From: Arthrobacter jinronghuae
GTDB lineage: Bacteria; Actinomycetota; Actinomycetes; Actinomycetales; Micrococcaceae
DNA length: 64,000 nucleotides
Assembly (NCBI RefSeq): GCF_025244825.1
Contig: NZ_CP104263.1
Location: 1,550,001-1,614,000 of the forward strand
Direction: 5' to 3'
Positions 36,596-43,851 of this stretch are shown in pieces. Position numbers and translations under genes: made by a program. The first letter of the stretch is position 1. Each line of letters opens with the position of its first letter. The notes under the pieces are model-generated. The model was given only the letters and a program-made list of their open reading frames with translations. It was not told the origin of the DNA and searched no databases.

Positions 36596-37453
36596 ATGGC
36601 GGATAATGTTCCTGCCCTCGCCGTTACAGGAGCCACCGGTGCCCTGGGCGGAGCGGTTGCCCGGATGCTGGCCGAGGCCGGGGTCCGGCAGCGGCTGCTC
36701 GCGCGGCACACCGCCCGGCTGCCTGAGCTGCCGAATACCCCCGTTTTCGCGGCGTCCTACCTGGACCGGCCGCAGGCGGTCAGTGCCCTGCGCGGCGTGC
36801 ACACCCTGTTCATGGTGTCGGCCGCGGAGAGCCCGCACCGGGTGGAGGACCACTGCACCTTTGTGGACGCGGCCGTCGATGCCGGCGTGCAGCACATTGT
36901 CTACACGTCCTTCATGGGTGCGGCGCCCGACGCCGTCTTCACGCTGGCCCGTGACCATGCCGCCACGGAGGAGTACATCGCCTCCAGTCAGGGCCTGGAG
37001 CACACGTTCCTGCGCGACTGCCTGTACCAGGACGTGCTTCCGACCTTTGTCCAGCCCGACGGCGTCATGCGCGGTCCGGCGGGAGAGGGGAGTTTCGCCC
37101 CGGTGGCGCGGAGGGATGTTGCCCGCACAGCCGTGAAGATCCTGTTGTCACCGGAGCAGCACCGGAACCGCGCCTACACCCTGACCGGCCCCGCCGAGCT
37201 GAGCATGGAAGAGGTTGCCGGCATCCTGTCCCGGGCGACCGGAACCCCCGTGAGGTACCAGGCGGAAACCTATGACGAGGCCGTGGCCTCCCGAATGAAG
37301 AGCGGCGCCGCCCGATGGCAGGCGGAGGCATGGGCCAGCAGCTACCAGGCCATTGCCGCGGGCCAGCTGGCACCGGCCAGCCCGGACATTGAACGGCTCA
37401 CCGGTATTGCCCCGCTGGGGTTCGAGGATTACCTCCAGCAAACCCGTAACTGA
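36596..37453 (+). CDS. NmrA/QorB-like NAD(P)H-binding oxidoreductase
   Basis: A 285-residue atypical short-chain dehydrogenase. The dinucleotide site is VTGATGALGGAVARML (TGxxGxxG near residues 11-18). The usual SDR Tyr-x3-Lys is absent, and IVYTSFMGAAPDAVF occupies the active-site strand, as in NmrA and QorB proteins, which act as redox sensors or quinone reductases. GGGGTG precedes the ATG. It could be cotranscribed with dxs, but no metabolic link is known. Confidence 0.83.
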   Translation: MADNVPALAVTGATGALGGAVARMLAEAGVRQRLLARHTARLPELPNTPVFAASYLDRPQAVSALRGVHTLFMVSAAESPHRVEDHCTFVDAAVDAGVQHIVYTSFMGAAPDAVFTLARDHAATEEYIASSQGLEHTFLRDCLYQDVLPTFVQPDGVMRGPAGEGSFAPVARRDVARTAVKILLSPEQHRNRAYTLTGPAELSMEEVAGILSRATGTPVRYQAETYDEAVASRMKSGAARWQAEAWASSYQAIAAGQLAPASPDIERLTGIAPLGFEDYLQQTRN

Positions 37454-37503
37454 ACACCGCCTGGGAGTGCACCACGGGGCGTGCAGGGGATAGGGTCGAA
37501 GGT

Positions 37504-37818
37504 ATGGAACACCACATGCCGTCGGACATCGCCCGCTTTCTTGCCGAGTGCACGGTGGGCGACATGGATGATGAAGCAACACCAGTAGCGGACCTGTACG
37601 GTATGTACATTATTTGGAGCGAGCAGCAGGGGACCGAGCCGCTGGCCGTGCAGGCGTTCTCCGCAGCGGTCCAGGGCGAGGGGATCGAGGCCGAGCGCCG
37701 GCGCAGCGAGCAGGTCTACACCGGACTCCTTCCCACCGGAGCCATCCCCATCCAGTACATCCTGGAAACGGACAAGGCGCCGGGCCCCAACAACAGCCTG
37801 GACACGTTCCTGGGCTAG
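37504..37818 (+). CDS. Small protein resembling the C-terminal domain of phage-type primase/helicases
   Basis: A 104-residue protein without a named family that I can assign. Its core pattern, IARFLAECTV, then VADLYGMYIIWSEQQGTEPL, then FSAAVQGEGIEAERRR, follows the winged-helix end domain of D5-like phage primase/helicases (LYxxYxxWxxxxGxxPLxxxxFxxxLxxxG). Here it stands alone: no primase or ATPase domain is adjacent. GTCGAAGGT lies just before the ATG. It might be a domesticated DNA-binding remnant. The tail (LETDKAPGPNNSLDTFLG) shows no known motif. The gene itself is fairly likely to be real from its codon pattern and start context; the function is unknown. Confidence 0.6.
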   Translation: MEHHMPSDIARFLAECTVGDMDDEATPVADLYGMYIIWSEQQGTEPLAVQAFSAAVQGEGIEAERRRSEQVYTGLLPTGAIPIQYILETDKAPGPNNSLDTFLG

Positions 37819-37846
37819 CGCGTTCTGCTGCCGGTCCGGGAGTTTG

Positions 37847-37903
37847 CTGCCCGTTTGGGAAAAGCCTCCGCTGCGCAGCGGTTGGAATTTCCCAAACCGG
37901 CAG
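37847..37903. repeat. Imperfect 16-bp inverted repeat with nested palindrome
   Basis: The arm CTGCCCGTTTGGGAAA (37847-37862) pairs with TTTCCCAAACCGGCAG (37888-37903) with one mismatch. A perfect 14-bp palindrome CCGCTGCGCAGCGG (37868-37881) lies inside. It follows the 104-residue gene by 29 bp and could act as its terminator; its arms resemble those of the next inverted repeat. Confidence 0.8.
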
Positions 37904-37977
37904 GATTTTTCCTAAACGGCAGCGATTCGGATGCCGTGAGTTCCAGCTGGAGCCCGGATCCCTGCATTCTGTCCGAT

Positions 37978-38039
37978 TCCCTGCGGTTTGTCCGGGTTCC
38001 CGCGCCGCGCGGAGCAGGGATCCGGACAAACCGCAGGGA
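37978..38039. repeat. Perfect 18-bp inverted repeat sharing the CTGCGGTTTG core
   Basis: TCCCTGCGGTTTGTCCGG (37978-37995) is matched exactly by its complement at 38022-38039, with a 26-base loop rich in GCGC. A third partial copy, AAACCGCAGGGG, follows near 38049. With the preceding element this makes a 200-bp cluster of hairpins based on one core, like bacterial REP/BIME sequences. It fills most of the 288-bp gap before the aldo/keto reductase. Confidence 0.82.
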
Positions 38040-38106
38040 TTTCCCCCAAACCGCAGGGGTCAAGGGACGCACAAAGAGAGCGGTTCGCGGGAGTACCGTA
38101 GTTTGC

Positions 38107-39084
38107 ATGACTTCATATAACAGACTCGGAAATTCCGGCCTGACCGTCTCCACGGTCGGACTGGGTTGCAACAACCTGGGCCGTCCGGGGACGCCCACGG
38201 AATCGCAGGAGGGCACCGACGCCGTCGTCAATGCCGCCGTCGACGCCGGCATCACGCTTTTTGATGTGGCTGACGCCTACGGGCGTACCCCGGGGCTCAG
38301 CGAGGAAATGCTGGGCAAGGCGCTGGGCAACCGCCGCGACGACGTGGTGGTGGCAACCAAATTCGGCATGGACATGAAGGGTGTCAACGGCGCAGACTTC
38401 GGTGCCCGGGGATCCCGGCGGTACATCGTGAAGGCTGCTGAGGCTTCCCTGCGCCGCCTGAACACGGACTGGATTGACCTCTACCAGTTCCACACCCCGG
38501 ACCCGCTGACGCCCATCGAGGAGACCCTTGCGGCCCTCGATGACCTGGTGACCAGCGGCAAGGTCCGGTACATCGGACACTCCAACCGAGCGGGATGGCA
38601 GATTGCCGAAGCGGAGTTTGTGGCCCGGATGGGCGGCTTCACACCGTTCATCTCCTCACAGAACCATTACAACCTGCTGGACCGCCGGGCCGAGCTGGAG
38701 GTCACTCCGGCCGCTGAAGCCTACGGATTGGGCGTGCTGCCCTACTTCCCACTGGCCAACGGCCTGCTCACGGGCAAATACAGCAGCGGCAAGGCTCCGG
38801 AAGGCAGCCGGTTGACGCACTCCCGGACCAACCTCCTGGAGAACGCGGACTTCGGGCAGCTTGGGGAGTTTGGCCGGTTCGCAGCCGAGCGCGGCCTCAC
38901 CGAGGTGCAGGTGGCCTTCTCCTGGCTTGCCGCCCAGCCGTCGGTGGCCTCCGTGATTGCCGGTGCCACCAAGGTGGAGCAGGTGCAGCAGAATGCCGAC
39001 GCCGTGTGCTGGGAGCCGTCGGAGAAGGACCTGGAAGAACTGGACCGGATCTTCCCGAAGACGCCGAAGGTTGCTTTGTTCTAA
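38107..39084 (+). CDS. Aldo/keto reductase
   Basis: A 325-residue NADPH-dependent TIM-barrel oxidoreductase of the voltage-gated channel beta-subunit-like group. The catalytic tetrad is visible: Asp and Tyr in FDVADAYGRTPG (near 53-60), Lys in VVATKFGMDM (near 82) and His in DLYQFHTPDPL (near 122). The substrate is unknown. The start is the ATG at 38107 (MTSYNRLGNSGLTVSTVGLG); the longer frame runs back into the hairpin cluster. GGGAG lies about 13 bases upstream. Single-gene unit. Confidence 0.9.
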   Translation: MTSYNRLGNSGLTVSTVGLGCNNLGRPGTPTESQEGTDAVVNAAVDAGITLFDVADAYGRTPGLSEEMLGKALGNRRDDVVVATKFGMDMKGVNGADFGARGSRRYIVKAAEASLRRLNTDWIDLYQFHTPDPLTPIEETLAALDDLVTSGKVRYIGHSNRAGWQIAEAEFVARMGGFTPFISSQNHYNLLDRRAELEVTPAAEAYGLGVLPYFPLANGLLTGKYSSGKAPEGSRLTHSRTNLLENADFGQLGEFGRFAAERGLTEVQVAFSWLAAQPSVASVIAGATKVEQVQQNADAVCWEPSEKDLEELDRIFPKTPKVALF

Positions 39085-39114
39085 GCTCCTCTCGTCACCT
39101 TGGGTGGTCCGGAG

Positions 39115-39190
39115 GGTCCGGAACGGCGGCAACGAAAATCCCTTGCTCGCTTCAGTTCGCCGGGATTATTGAAGCCGCCTAACCCGGACC
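39115..39190 (-). repeat. MITE/REP-like element, copy A (76 bp)
   Basis: The element is bounded by terminal inverted repeats GGTCCGGAACGGCGGC (39115-39130) and GCCGCCTAACCCGGACC (39174-39190). The same element, inverted, recurs at 41612-41685, with matching inner sequence (GGCAACGAAAATCCC and GATTATTGAAGCC). It lies between the aldo/keto reductase and DUF4287 genes. Too short to code; it would need a transposase in trans, or it is a hairpin repeat like REPs. Confidence 0.88.
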
Positions 39191-39236
39191 CGCCGGCCCC
39201 TCCAGCCGCTACGGACCCGCCGAAGCAGCGGGTGGG

Positions 39237-39527
39237 TCAGGCGGGCTTGGTGGCCTTGCCGTCGAGCCACAGGGTTTCGGAATCGTCCCGGTGTGTTCCC
39301 GTGGTGCCGACGTGTTTCTGGTCTATTTGGGCACCATTCTTAATGACGTGGACGAGTGCCATCCCGTGACCGCGTCCGATTCCGTAGTCGGTCTTGAGCC
39401 ATTCGAGGATATCGCCGGCCTTGACGTTTCCTCCGCTGAACCCTTTCGCTGCGGCGATATCCACAAGCTGGCGGGGTGTTAGTCCTGTTTTTTCTTCAAC
39501 TGCGTCGAGATAGGCCTGAAAAGACAT
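39237..39527 (-). CDS. DUF4287 domain-containing protein
   Basis: A 96-residue soluble protein beginning MSFQAYLDAVEEKTGLTPRQ, with the DUF4287 pattern LTPRQLVDIAAAKGF, then KAGDILEWLKTDYGIGRGHGMALVHVIKNG. The helical repeats and the glycine-rich GIGRGHGMA turn suggest a small DNA- or protein-binding fold; the function is unknown. It is the second gene of a pair: its ATG directly abuts the stop of the small membrane-protein gene (TAGATG). Confidence 0.85.
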   Translation of the reverse strand: MSFQAYLDAVEEKTGLTPRQLVDIAAAKGFSGGNVKAGDILEWLKTDYGIGRGHGMALVHVIKNGAQIDQKHVGTTGTHRDDSETLWLDGKATKPA

Positions 39528-39758
39528 CTAGTTGTCCTTTTCCCGTTCACGCCAGTACTCCTCCCGCCGCGCGCGGACGGGGCGTACCAGCAGGCTAATG
39601 AAAACGATACCGAGTGCGATCTCGATACCCAGCAGCATCCAGCTCCAGGGTTCGTCGAACGGAAGCAGGATGTAGAGCCAGCCAAAAACACATGCGCTGA
39701 GCATGAGCACCACCATCCGCTTGGCACGCTTCTGCGACCATGCTGGGTCCTGGCTCAT
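39528..39758 (-). CDS. Small two-helix membrane protein
   Basis: A 76-residue protein with a basic N-terminus (SQKRAKRM), two hydrophobic helices (VVLMLSACVFGWLYILLPF and WSWMLLGIEIALGIVFISLLV) and a charged Arg/Glu C-terminus (RPVRARREEYWREREKDN). I recognise no family. The stop touches the DUF4287 start, so the two are cotranscribed. Confidence 0.75.
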   Translation of the reverse strand: MSQDPAWSQKRAKRMVVLMLSACVFGWLYILLPFDEPWSWMLLGIEIALGIVFISLLVRPVRARREEYWREREKDN

Positions 39759-39820
39759 GCAGGGAGGTTAGCGCGGGCGCAGCCTCCTGACCAGAGCGAA
39801 CCGGCGTACCACCCGGCGGT

Positions 39821-40486
39821 TCAGGCGCGTGGCAGCACGCCCATGAGTGCCGAGGTGAAGGCGACCCGGAGGGCATCCTGCAGATCCACATGGAGTACGC
39901 CAAGTGCGGGCTCCTCGGCATAGGCGGCGAGGAGGCTGGCCGGCGCCGGAACGTAGGAGGACAGGGCGCCAGCCGTGACAAGGCTTATCAGGCAGAACCG
40001 CTGCGCACTGTCCCCGAGCTCGGGAACATGGCGCTGCACGAGTTCGGTCATGGTCTCGAGCCTGGCCAGCGAGGAACGTTTGTGCCGCTTGGCGACTTCG
40101 ACTGAGACATTGTGCTCCAGGACGCCGCCCTGCGCGCCGAAGAGGTCGCACAGAACCGGACGGTCCGCCAATGACCTGCTGAGGATCCCGGCCAGCTGGT
40201 TCGTCCGTACTTCCGGTGCCGCAGATGACTCGATGCCTTCGGACAGCTCCTCTGCCAGCACGGCGAGCCAGCTGCCCAGGAAGTCGTCCAGCAGTTCCAA
40301 CAGCACTGCCTCACGCGACTCGAAGTAGCGTAGGACATTTGACTTGGCCAGACCCACCCGACGGCTGAGCTCGTTGAGGCTCACCGCGGCCACGGGCATC
40401 TCGTTGAGCATGGAGGCCGCTGTATCCAGAATGGCCTGCCGGCGCATTTCCTTCTGCTCCTCGCTGCGTGCACGTTGGAATGTCAC
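39821..40486 (-). CDS. TetR/AcrR family transcriptional regulator
   Basis: A 221-residue repressor. The N-terminal helix-turn-helix spans about residues 16-62, with RRQAILDTAASMLNEM, then SLNELSRRVGLAKSNVLRYF, the family's recognition helix ending in the conserved YF. The C-terminal ligand domain (about 75-215) resembles the TetR_C group. It is divergent from an SDR gene, and a 13-bp palindrome lies between them, so it probably represses that SDR and itself. Confidence 0.88.
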   Translation of the reverse strand: MTFQRARSEEQKEMRRQAILDTAASMLNEMPVAAVSLNELSRRVGLAKSNVLRYFESREAVLLELLDDFLGSWLAVLAEELSEGIESSAAPEVRTNQLAGILSRSLADRPVLCDLFGAQGGVLEHNVSVEVAKRHKRSSLARLETMTELVQRHVPELGDSAQRFCLISLVTAGALSSYVPAPASLLAAYAEEPALGVLHVDLQDALRVAFTSALMGVLPRA

Positions 40487-40504
40487 GAGGCGAGCCTACC
40501 TTAC

Positions 40505-40547
40505 AGACCGGCGGTCTATTGACGTCTGATCGACCGCCTTCTAGGCT
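40505..40547 (+). promoter_or_regulatory. TetR operator and SDR promoter
   Basis: AGACCGGCGGTCT (40505-40517) is a 13-bp palindrome immediately upstream of the promoter TTGACG (40519-40524) and TAGGCT (40542-40547) with a 17-base spacer. A related, imperfect site, ACAGACCGAAGGTAC, follows near 40559-40573. The placement suits repression of the divergent SDR gene by the TetR protein. Confidence 0.72.
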
Positions 40548-40587
40548 CGCTGCTACTAACAGACCGAAGGTACTTTAGGAGCGGGCC

Positions 40588-41490
40588 ATGAATGACACCT
40601 GGAACGAACATTCCATCCCCGATCAGCAAGGCAGGGTGGCAGTTGTAACCGGAGCCAACACCGGACTTGGCTTCGAAACCGCCAGAATGCTTGCCGCGCG
40701 CGGGGCCGCGGTGGTCCTGGCCGTGCGTGATCTCCAGAAGGGCAAGCAGGCCGCTGCCCGCATCGCCGGTGACGTTACGGTGCAGGCGCTGGACATGACG
40801 TCCCTCGATTCGATCCGGTCCGCAGCGGACAGCATCCGGGCGGCCCACCCGAGCATTGATCTGTTGATCAATAATGCCGGGGTGATGTACACGCCGAAGG
40901 GGACCACAGTGGACGGCTTCGAGCTGCAGTTCGGCACCAACCACCTTGGCCACTTCGCCCTTACCGGGCTGCTGCTGGACCTGCTCCTGCCCGTACCCGG
41001 CTCGCGCGTCGTTACGGTCAGCAGCACCGGGCATCGTATCCGGGCGGCCATCCACTTCGATGACCTTCAATGGGAGCGCTCGTACAACCGCGTCGCCGCC
41101 TACGGTCAGGCCAAACTGGCCAACCTGATGTTCACGTACGAACTGCAGCGCCGGCTCGCGCCCTATGGCACGACGATCGCAGCCGCCGCCCATCCCGGCG
41201 TATCCAACACCGAACTCGCCCGGAATGCCCCCGCCGCGATTCGGATCCCCTTCTCCTGGCTCGCTCCGCTGCTCACCCAGAAGCCCGAAATGGGTGCCCT
41301 GCCCACCCTGCGTGCTGCCACCGACCCGGACGTAGCCGGCGGCCAGTACTACGGTCCGGGCAACCGGACCCAGACGAGGGGCTATCCGAAGCTGGTCACA
41401 TCCAGCCCCGCCTCACATGACGTAGCCGTCCAGCAGCGCCTCTGGACCATTTCAGAGGAACTCACCGGAGTGAAATTTCCGCTGGGCTGA
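40588..41490 (+). CDS. SDR family NAD(P)-dependent oxidoreductase (retinol dehydrogenase-like)
   Basis: A 300-residue classical-type SDR. The motifs are the cofactor TGANTGLG (near residues 22-29), NNAGVMYTP (near 92), the Ser in VTVSSTGH (near 145) and the YGQAKLANL Tyr-x3-Lys (near 172). The segment FGTNHLGHFALT and the length place it with retinol dehydrogenase/WW-domain oxidoreductase-like SDRs, which are often annotated but rarely act on retinol in bacteria. AGGAG is present nine bases before the ATG. Probably induced when the divergent TetR binds its ligand. Confidence 0.88.
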   Translation: MNDTWNEHSIPDQQGRVAVVTGANTGLGFETARMLAARGAAVVLAVRDLQKGKQAAARIAGDVTVQALDMTSLDSIRSAADSIRAAHPSIDLLINNAGVMYTPKGTTVDGFELQFGTNHLGHFALTGLLLDLLLPVPGSRVVTVSSTGHRIRAAIHFDDLQWERSYNRVAAYGQAKLANLMFTYELQRRLAPYGTTIAAAAHPGVSNTELARNAPAAIRIPFSWLAPLLTQKPEMGALPTLRAATDPDVAGGQYYGPGNRTQTRGYPKLVTSSPASHDVAVQQRLWTISEELTGVKFPLG

Positions 41491-41526
41491 AGTCGCGGGC
41501 TCCGCAGTGGAGAAGATCGAAGTTGA

Positions 41527-41630
41527 AGCTGGGCCCGGGCGTTAACGAGAGCGCCGGACGGACCGGGTTAGGCGGCTTAGCTGGGCCCGGGCGTTAACGA
41601 AAGCGCCGGACGGACCGGGTTAGGCGGCTT
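41527..41630. repeat. Two tandem 52-bp repeats
   Basis: A 52-bp unit at 41527-41578 is repeated at 41579-41630 with a single A/G difference (GAGAGCG versus GAAAGCG). Each unit ends in GGACCGGGTTAGGCGGC, which is the terminal inverted repeat of the 75-bp element. The second unit runs straight into copy B. Confidence 0.92.
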
Positions 41631-41685
41631 TAATAATTCCTGCGAGTTCTGCGAGCAGGGATTTTCGTTGCCGCCGTTCCGGTCC
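41612..41685 (+). repeat. MITE/REP-like element, copy B (74 bp)
   Basis: Bounded by GGACCGGGTTAGGCGGC (41612-41628) and GCCGCCGTTCCGGTCC (41670-41685). It is the reverse complement of copy A, differing mainly in a central stretch of about ten bases and a 1-bp indel. It lies between the convergent SDR and fadB genes. Confidence 0.88.
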
Positions 41686-41724
41686 GCCCGGCGCGGACAG
41701 GCGCGGGCGAAGCGAACGGACTAA

Positions 41725-43851
41725 CTAAGCAGCAGCCGCCGCATGGAATTTCTTGCCGTTCACGCGCTCGGACGCACCGACACGGTCCAGGTACGGCGTG
41801 ATGCCGCCCAGGTGCATCGGCCAGCCGGCACCGAGGATCATGCACAGGTCGATGTCCTCCGGAGCTGCGACAACGCCCTCTTCGAGCATGAGTCCGATTT
41901 CCTCGGCCAGGGCATCCTGCGTGCGGCGCAGGACTTCCTCGGAGGTGGAAGGCGTGGTGCCGAAGTCCAGCATCGCCAGGGTTTCCTCGGGAATGTAGGC
42001 GTTGCCGTCCTCGTCCTTCTGCCACAGGGACTTGATGCCGGCGTCGATGAGCTTCTGCGAGTTCTTCGAGAGCCAGAAGCGCTCACCGAAGGCCGAGTGC
42101 AGCGATTCCTGCACATGCTGTCCCACCGGCAGGCCCACGAGGGCGAGCAGGGTGAACGGAGACATCGGCAGGCCCATCGGACGCAGTGCGTTGTCCGCGG
42201 TGGCGGCGTCGGTGCCCTCGTCGAAGACCATGGTGATCTCGCCGAACATACGGCCCAGGATGCGGTTCACCACGAAAGCGGCGGCATCCTTGACCAGCAC
42301 GGCGGTCTTCTTCAGCTGCTTGGCCAGGACAAAGGCGGTGGCCAGCACGGCGTCGTCGGTCTTGGGTGCGCGCACGATTTCCAGCAACGGCATGACGGCG
42401 ACCGGGTTGAAGAAGTGGAAGCCGACCACGCGTTCCGGGTGCTGCAGGTCCGCGGCCATTTCCGTCACTGAGAGCGAGGAGGTGTTGGTGGCCAGGATGC
42501 ATTCGGGGGAGACCACGGCCTCCACCTCGGCAAACACCTGCTTCTTCACGGAGAGTTCTTCGAAGACAGCCTCGATGACGAAGTCGGCGTCGGAGAACGC
42601 CTCCTTCGAGACCGAACCCGTGACCAGGCCCTTGGTGCGGTTGGCGGCGTCGGGGGAGATGCGCTTCTTGGCCAGGAGCTTGTCCACCTCGGCGTGCACG
42701 TAGCCCACGCCCTTGTCCACGCGCGCCTGGTCGATGTCCGTCATGACCACGGGCACCTTGAGCTGGCGGGCGAAGAGCAGGGCGAGCTGGCTGGCCATCA
42801 GGCCTGCGCCGACCACGCCCACCTTGGTGACCGGGCGGGCCAGCTTCTTGTCCGGTGCACCGGCGGGGCGCTTGCCGCGCTTCTGGACCAGGTCCAGGAA
42901 CGCATAGACGGTGGAGCGGAACTGCGGGGTCTGCATCAGTTCGGCCAGGGCATTGCACTCGGCCTCGCGGGATTCCTCCCGTGTCCAGGTCTTGCCGGCT
43001 TCGAGCAGGTCCAGGACCAGCGCCGGTGCGGGGGCTGCGTTGGAGGTCTTGGCCTCCACAAACGCACGTCCCTTGGCGACGGCGGCATCCCACGCGTCCC
43101 CGGCGTCGGCGGGTTCGACGGCGTTGGGCCGGGAAACCTGCTCCTCGCCGCTGATCACGCGGGAGGCCCAGGCCAGTGACTGCTCGAGGAAGTCCGCCGG
43201 CTCGAACAGGGCGTCGGCAATTCCCAGCTTGTAGGCGGCCGCCCCGGAGAGGGTGCGGTTGTTGCTCAGCGGGTTCTCGATCATCACCTTCACGGCGTTC
43301 TCGGGTCCGATCAGGCGCGGCAGCAGGTAGACGCCGCCCCAGCCGGGAACCAGACCGATGAAGGCCTCCGGCAGCGACAGCGCGCCGGCGCCGGTGGAGA
43401 CCGTACGGTAATCGGACTGCAGGGCGATCTCCAGGCCGCCGCCGAGGGCAACGCCGTTGATGAAGGAGAAGCTGGGCACGCCCAGGTTGCCGAGCTTTGC
43501 GTAGACGTCGTGGCCCAGGTGGGCCATGGCAGCGCCGTCTTCATATTCGGAGATGGACTTCACGGCCGACAGGTCGGCGCCGGCGACGAGGTAGAACGGC
43601 TTGCCGGTGACACCGACACCGACAATCTCGCCCTTGTCCGCACGGGCCTTGAGCTCGTCCAGCTTCGCGCCCAGCTCAAGCAGGGTGTTCGGGCCGAGCG
43701 TGGTGGGACGTGAGTGGTCGACGTCGTTGTCCAGGGTGATCAGGGCGAAGGTGCCCTGGTTGCCCGGCAGCTGGATGTCGGAGACGTAGGAGTGGGTGAC
43801 AACCTCGGTGGGGAACAGTCCCGCGAGGCGCTGGTAGTCAGGAGCAGACAT
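41725..43851 (-). CDS. fadB: Fatty-acid oxidation complex alpha subunit (enoyl-CoA hydratase / 3-hydroxyacyl-CoA dehydrogenase)
   Basis: A 708-residue bifunctional beta-oxidation enzyme. The N-terminal crotonase domain (about 1-280) has VALGGGLEIALQSDYR and LPEAFIGLVPGWGG with the catalytic Glu residues. The dehydrogenase domain begins KVGVVGAGLMASQLALLFA (near 345), followed by catalytic His in GFHFFNPVAVMPLLEIV (near 480) and a C-terminal domain with VGLPVGQHVQESL. The ATG at 43851 overlaps the thiolase stop (TAATG) and GGAGG lies ten bases before it, so fadA and fadB are translationally coupled. Acts with the thiolase as a complex. Confidence 0.92.
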   Translation of the reverse strand: MSAPDYQRLAGLFPTEVVTHSYVSDIQLPGNQGTFALITLDNDVDHSRPTTLGPNTLLELGAKLDELKARADKGEIVGVGVTGKPFYLVAGADLSAVKSISEYEDGAAMAHLGHDVYAKLGNLGVPSFSFINGVALGGGLEIALQSDYRTVSTGAGALSLPEAFIGLVPGWGGVYLLPRLIGPENAVKVMIENPLSNNRTLSGAAAYKLGIADALFEPADFLEQSLAWASRVISGEEQVSRPNAVEPADAGDAWDAAVAKGRAFVEAKTSNAAPAPALVLDLLEAGKTWTREESREAECNALAELMQTPQFRSTVYAFLDLVQKRGKRPAGAPDKKLARPVTKVGVVGAGLMASQLALLFARQLKVPVVMTDIDQARVDKGVGYVHAEVDKLLAKKRISPDAANRTKGLVTGSVSKEAFSDADFVIEAVFEELSVKKQVFAEVEAVVSPECILATNTSSLSVTEMAADLQHPERVVGFHFFNPVAVMPLLEIVRAPKTDDAVLATAFVLAKQLKKTAVLVKDAAAFVVNRILGRMFGEITMVFDEGTDAATADNALRPMGLPMSPFTLLALVGLPVGQHVQESLHSAFGERFWLSKNSQKLIDAGIKSLWQKDEDGNAYIPEETLAMLDFGTTPSTSEEVLRRTQDALAEEIGLMLEEGVVAAPEDIDLCMILGAGWPMHLGGITPYLDRVGASERVNGKKFHAAAAA

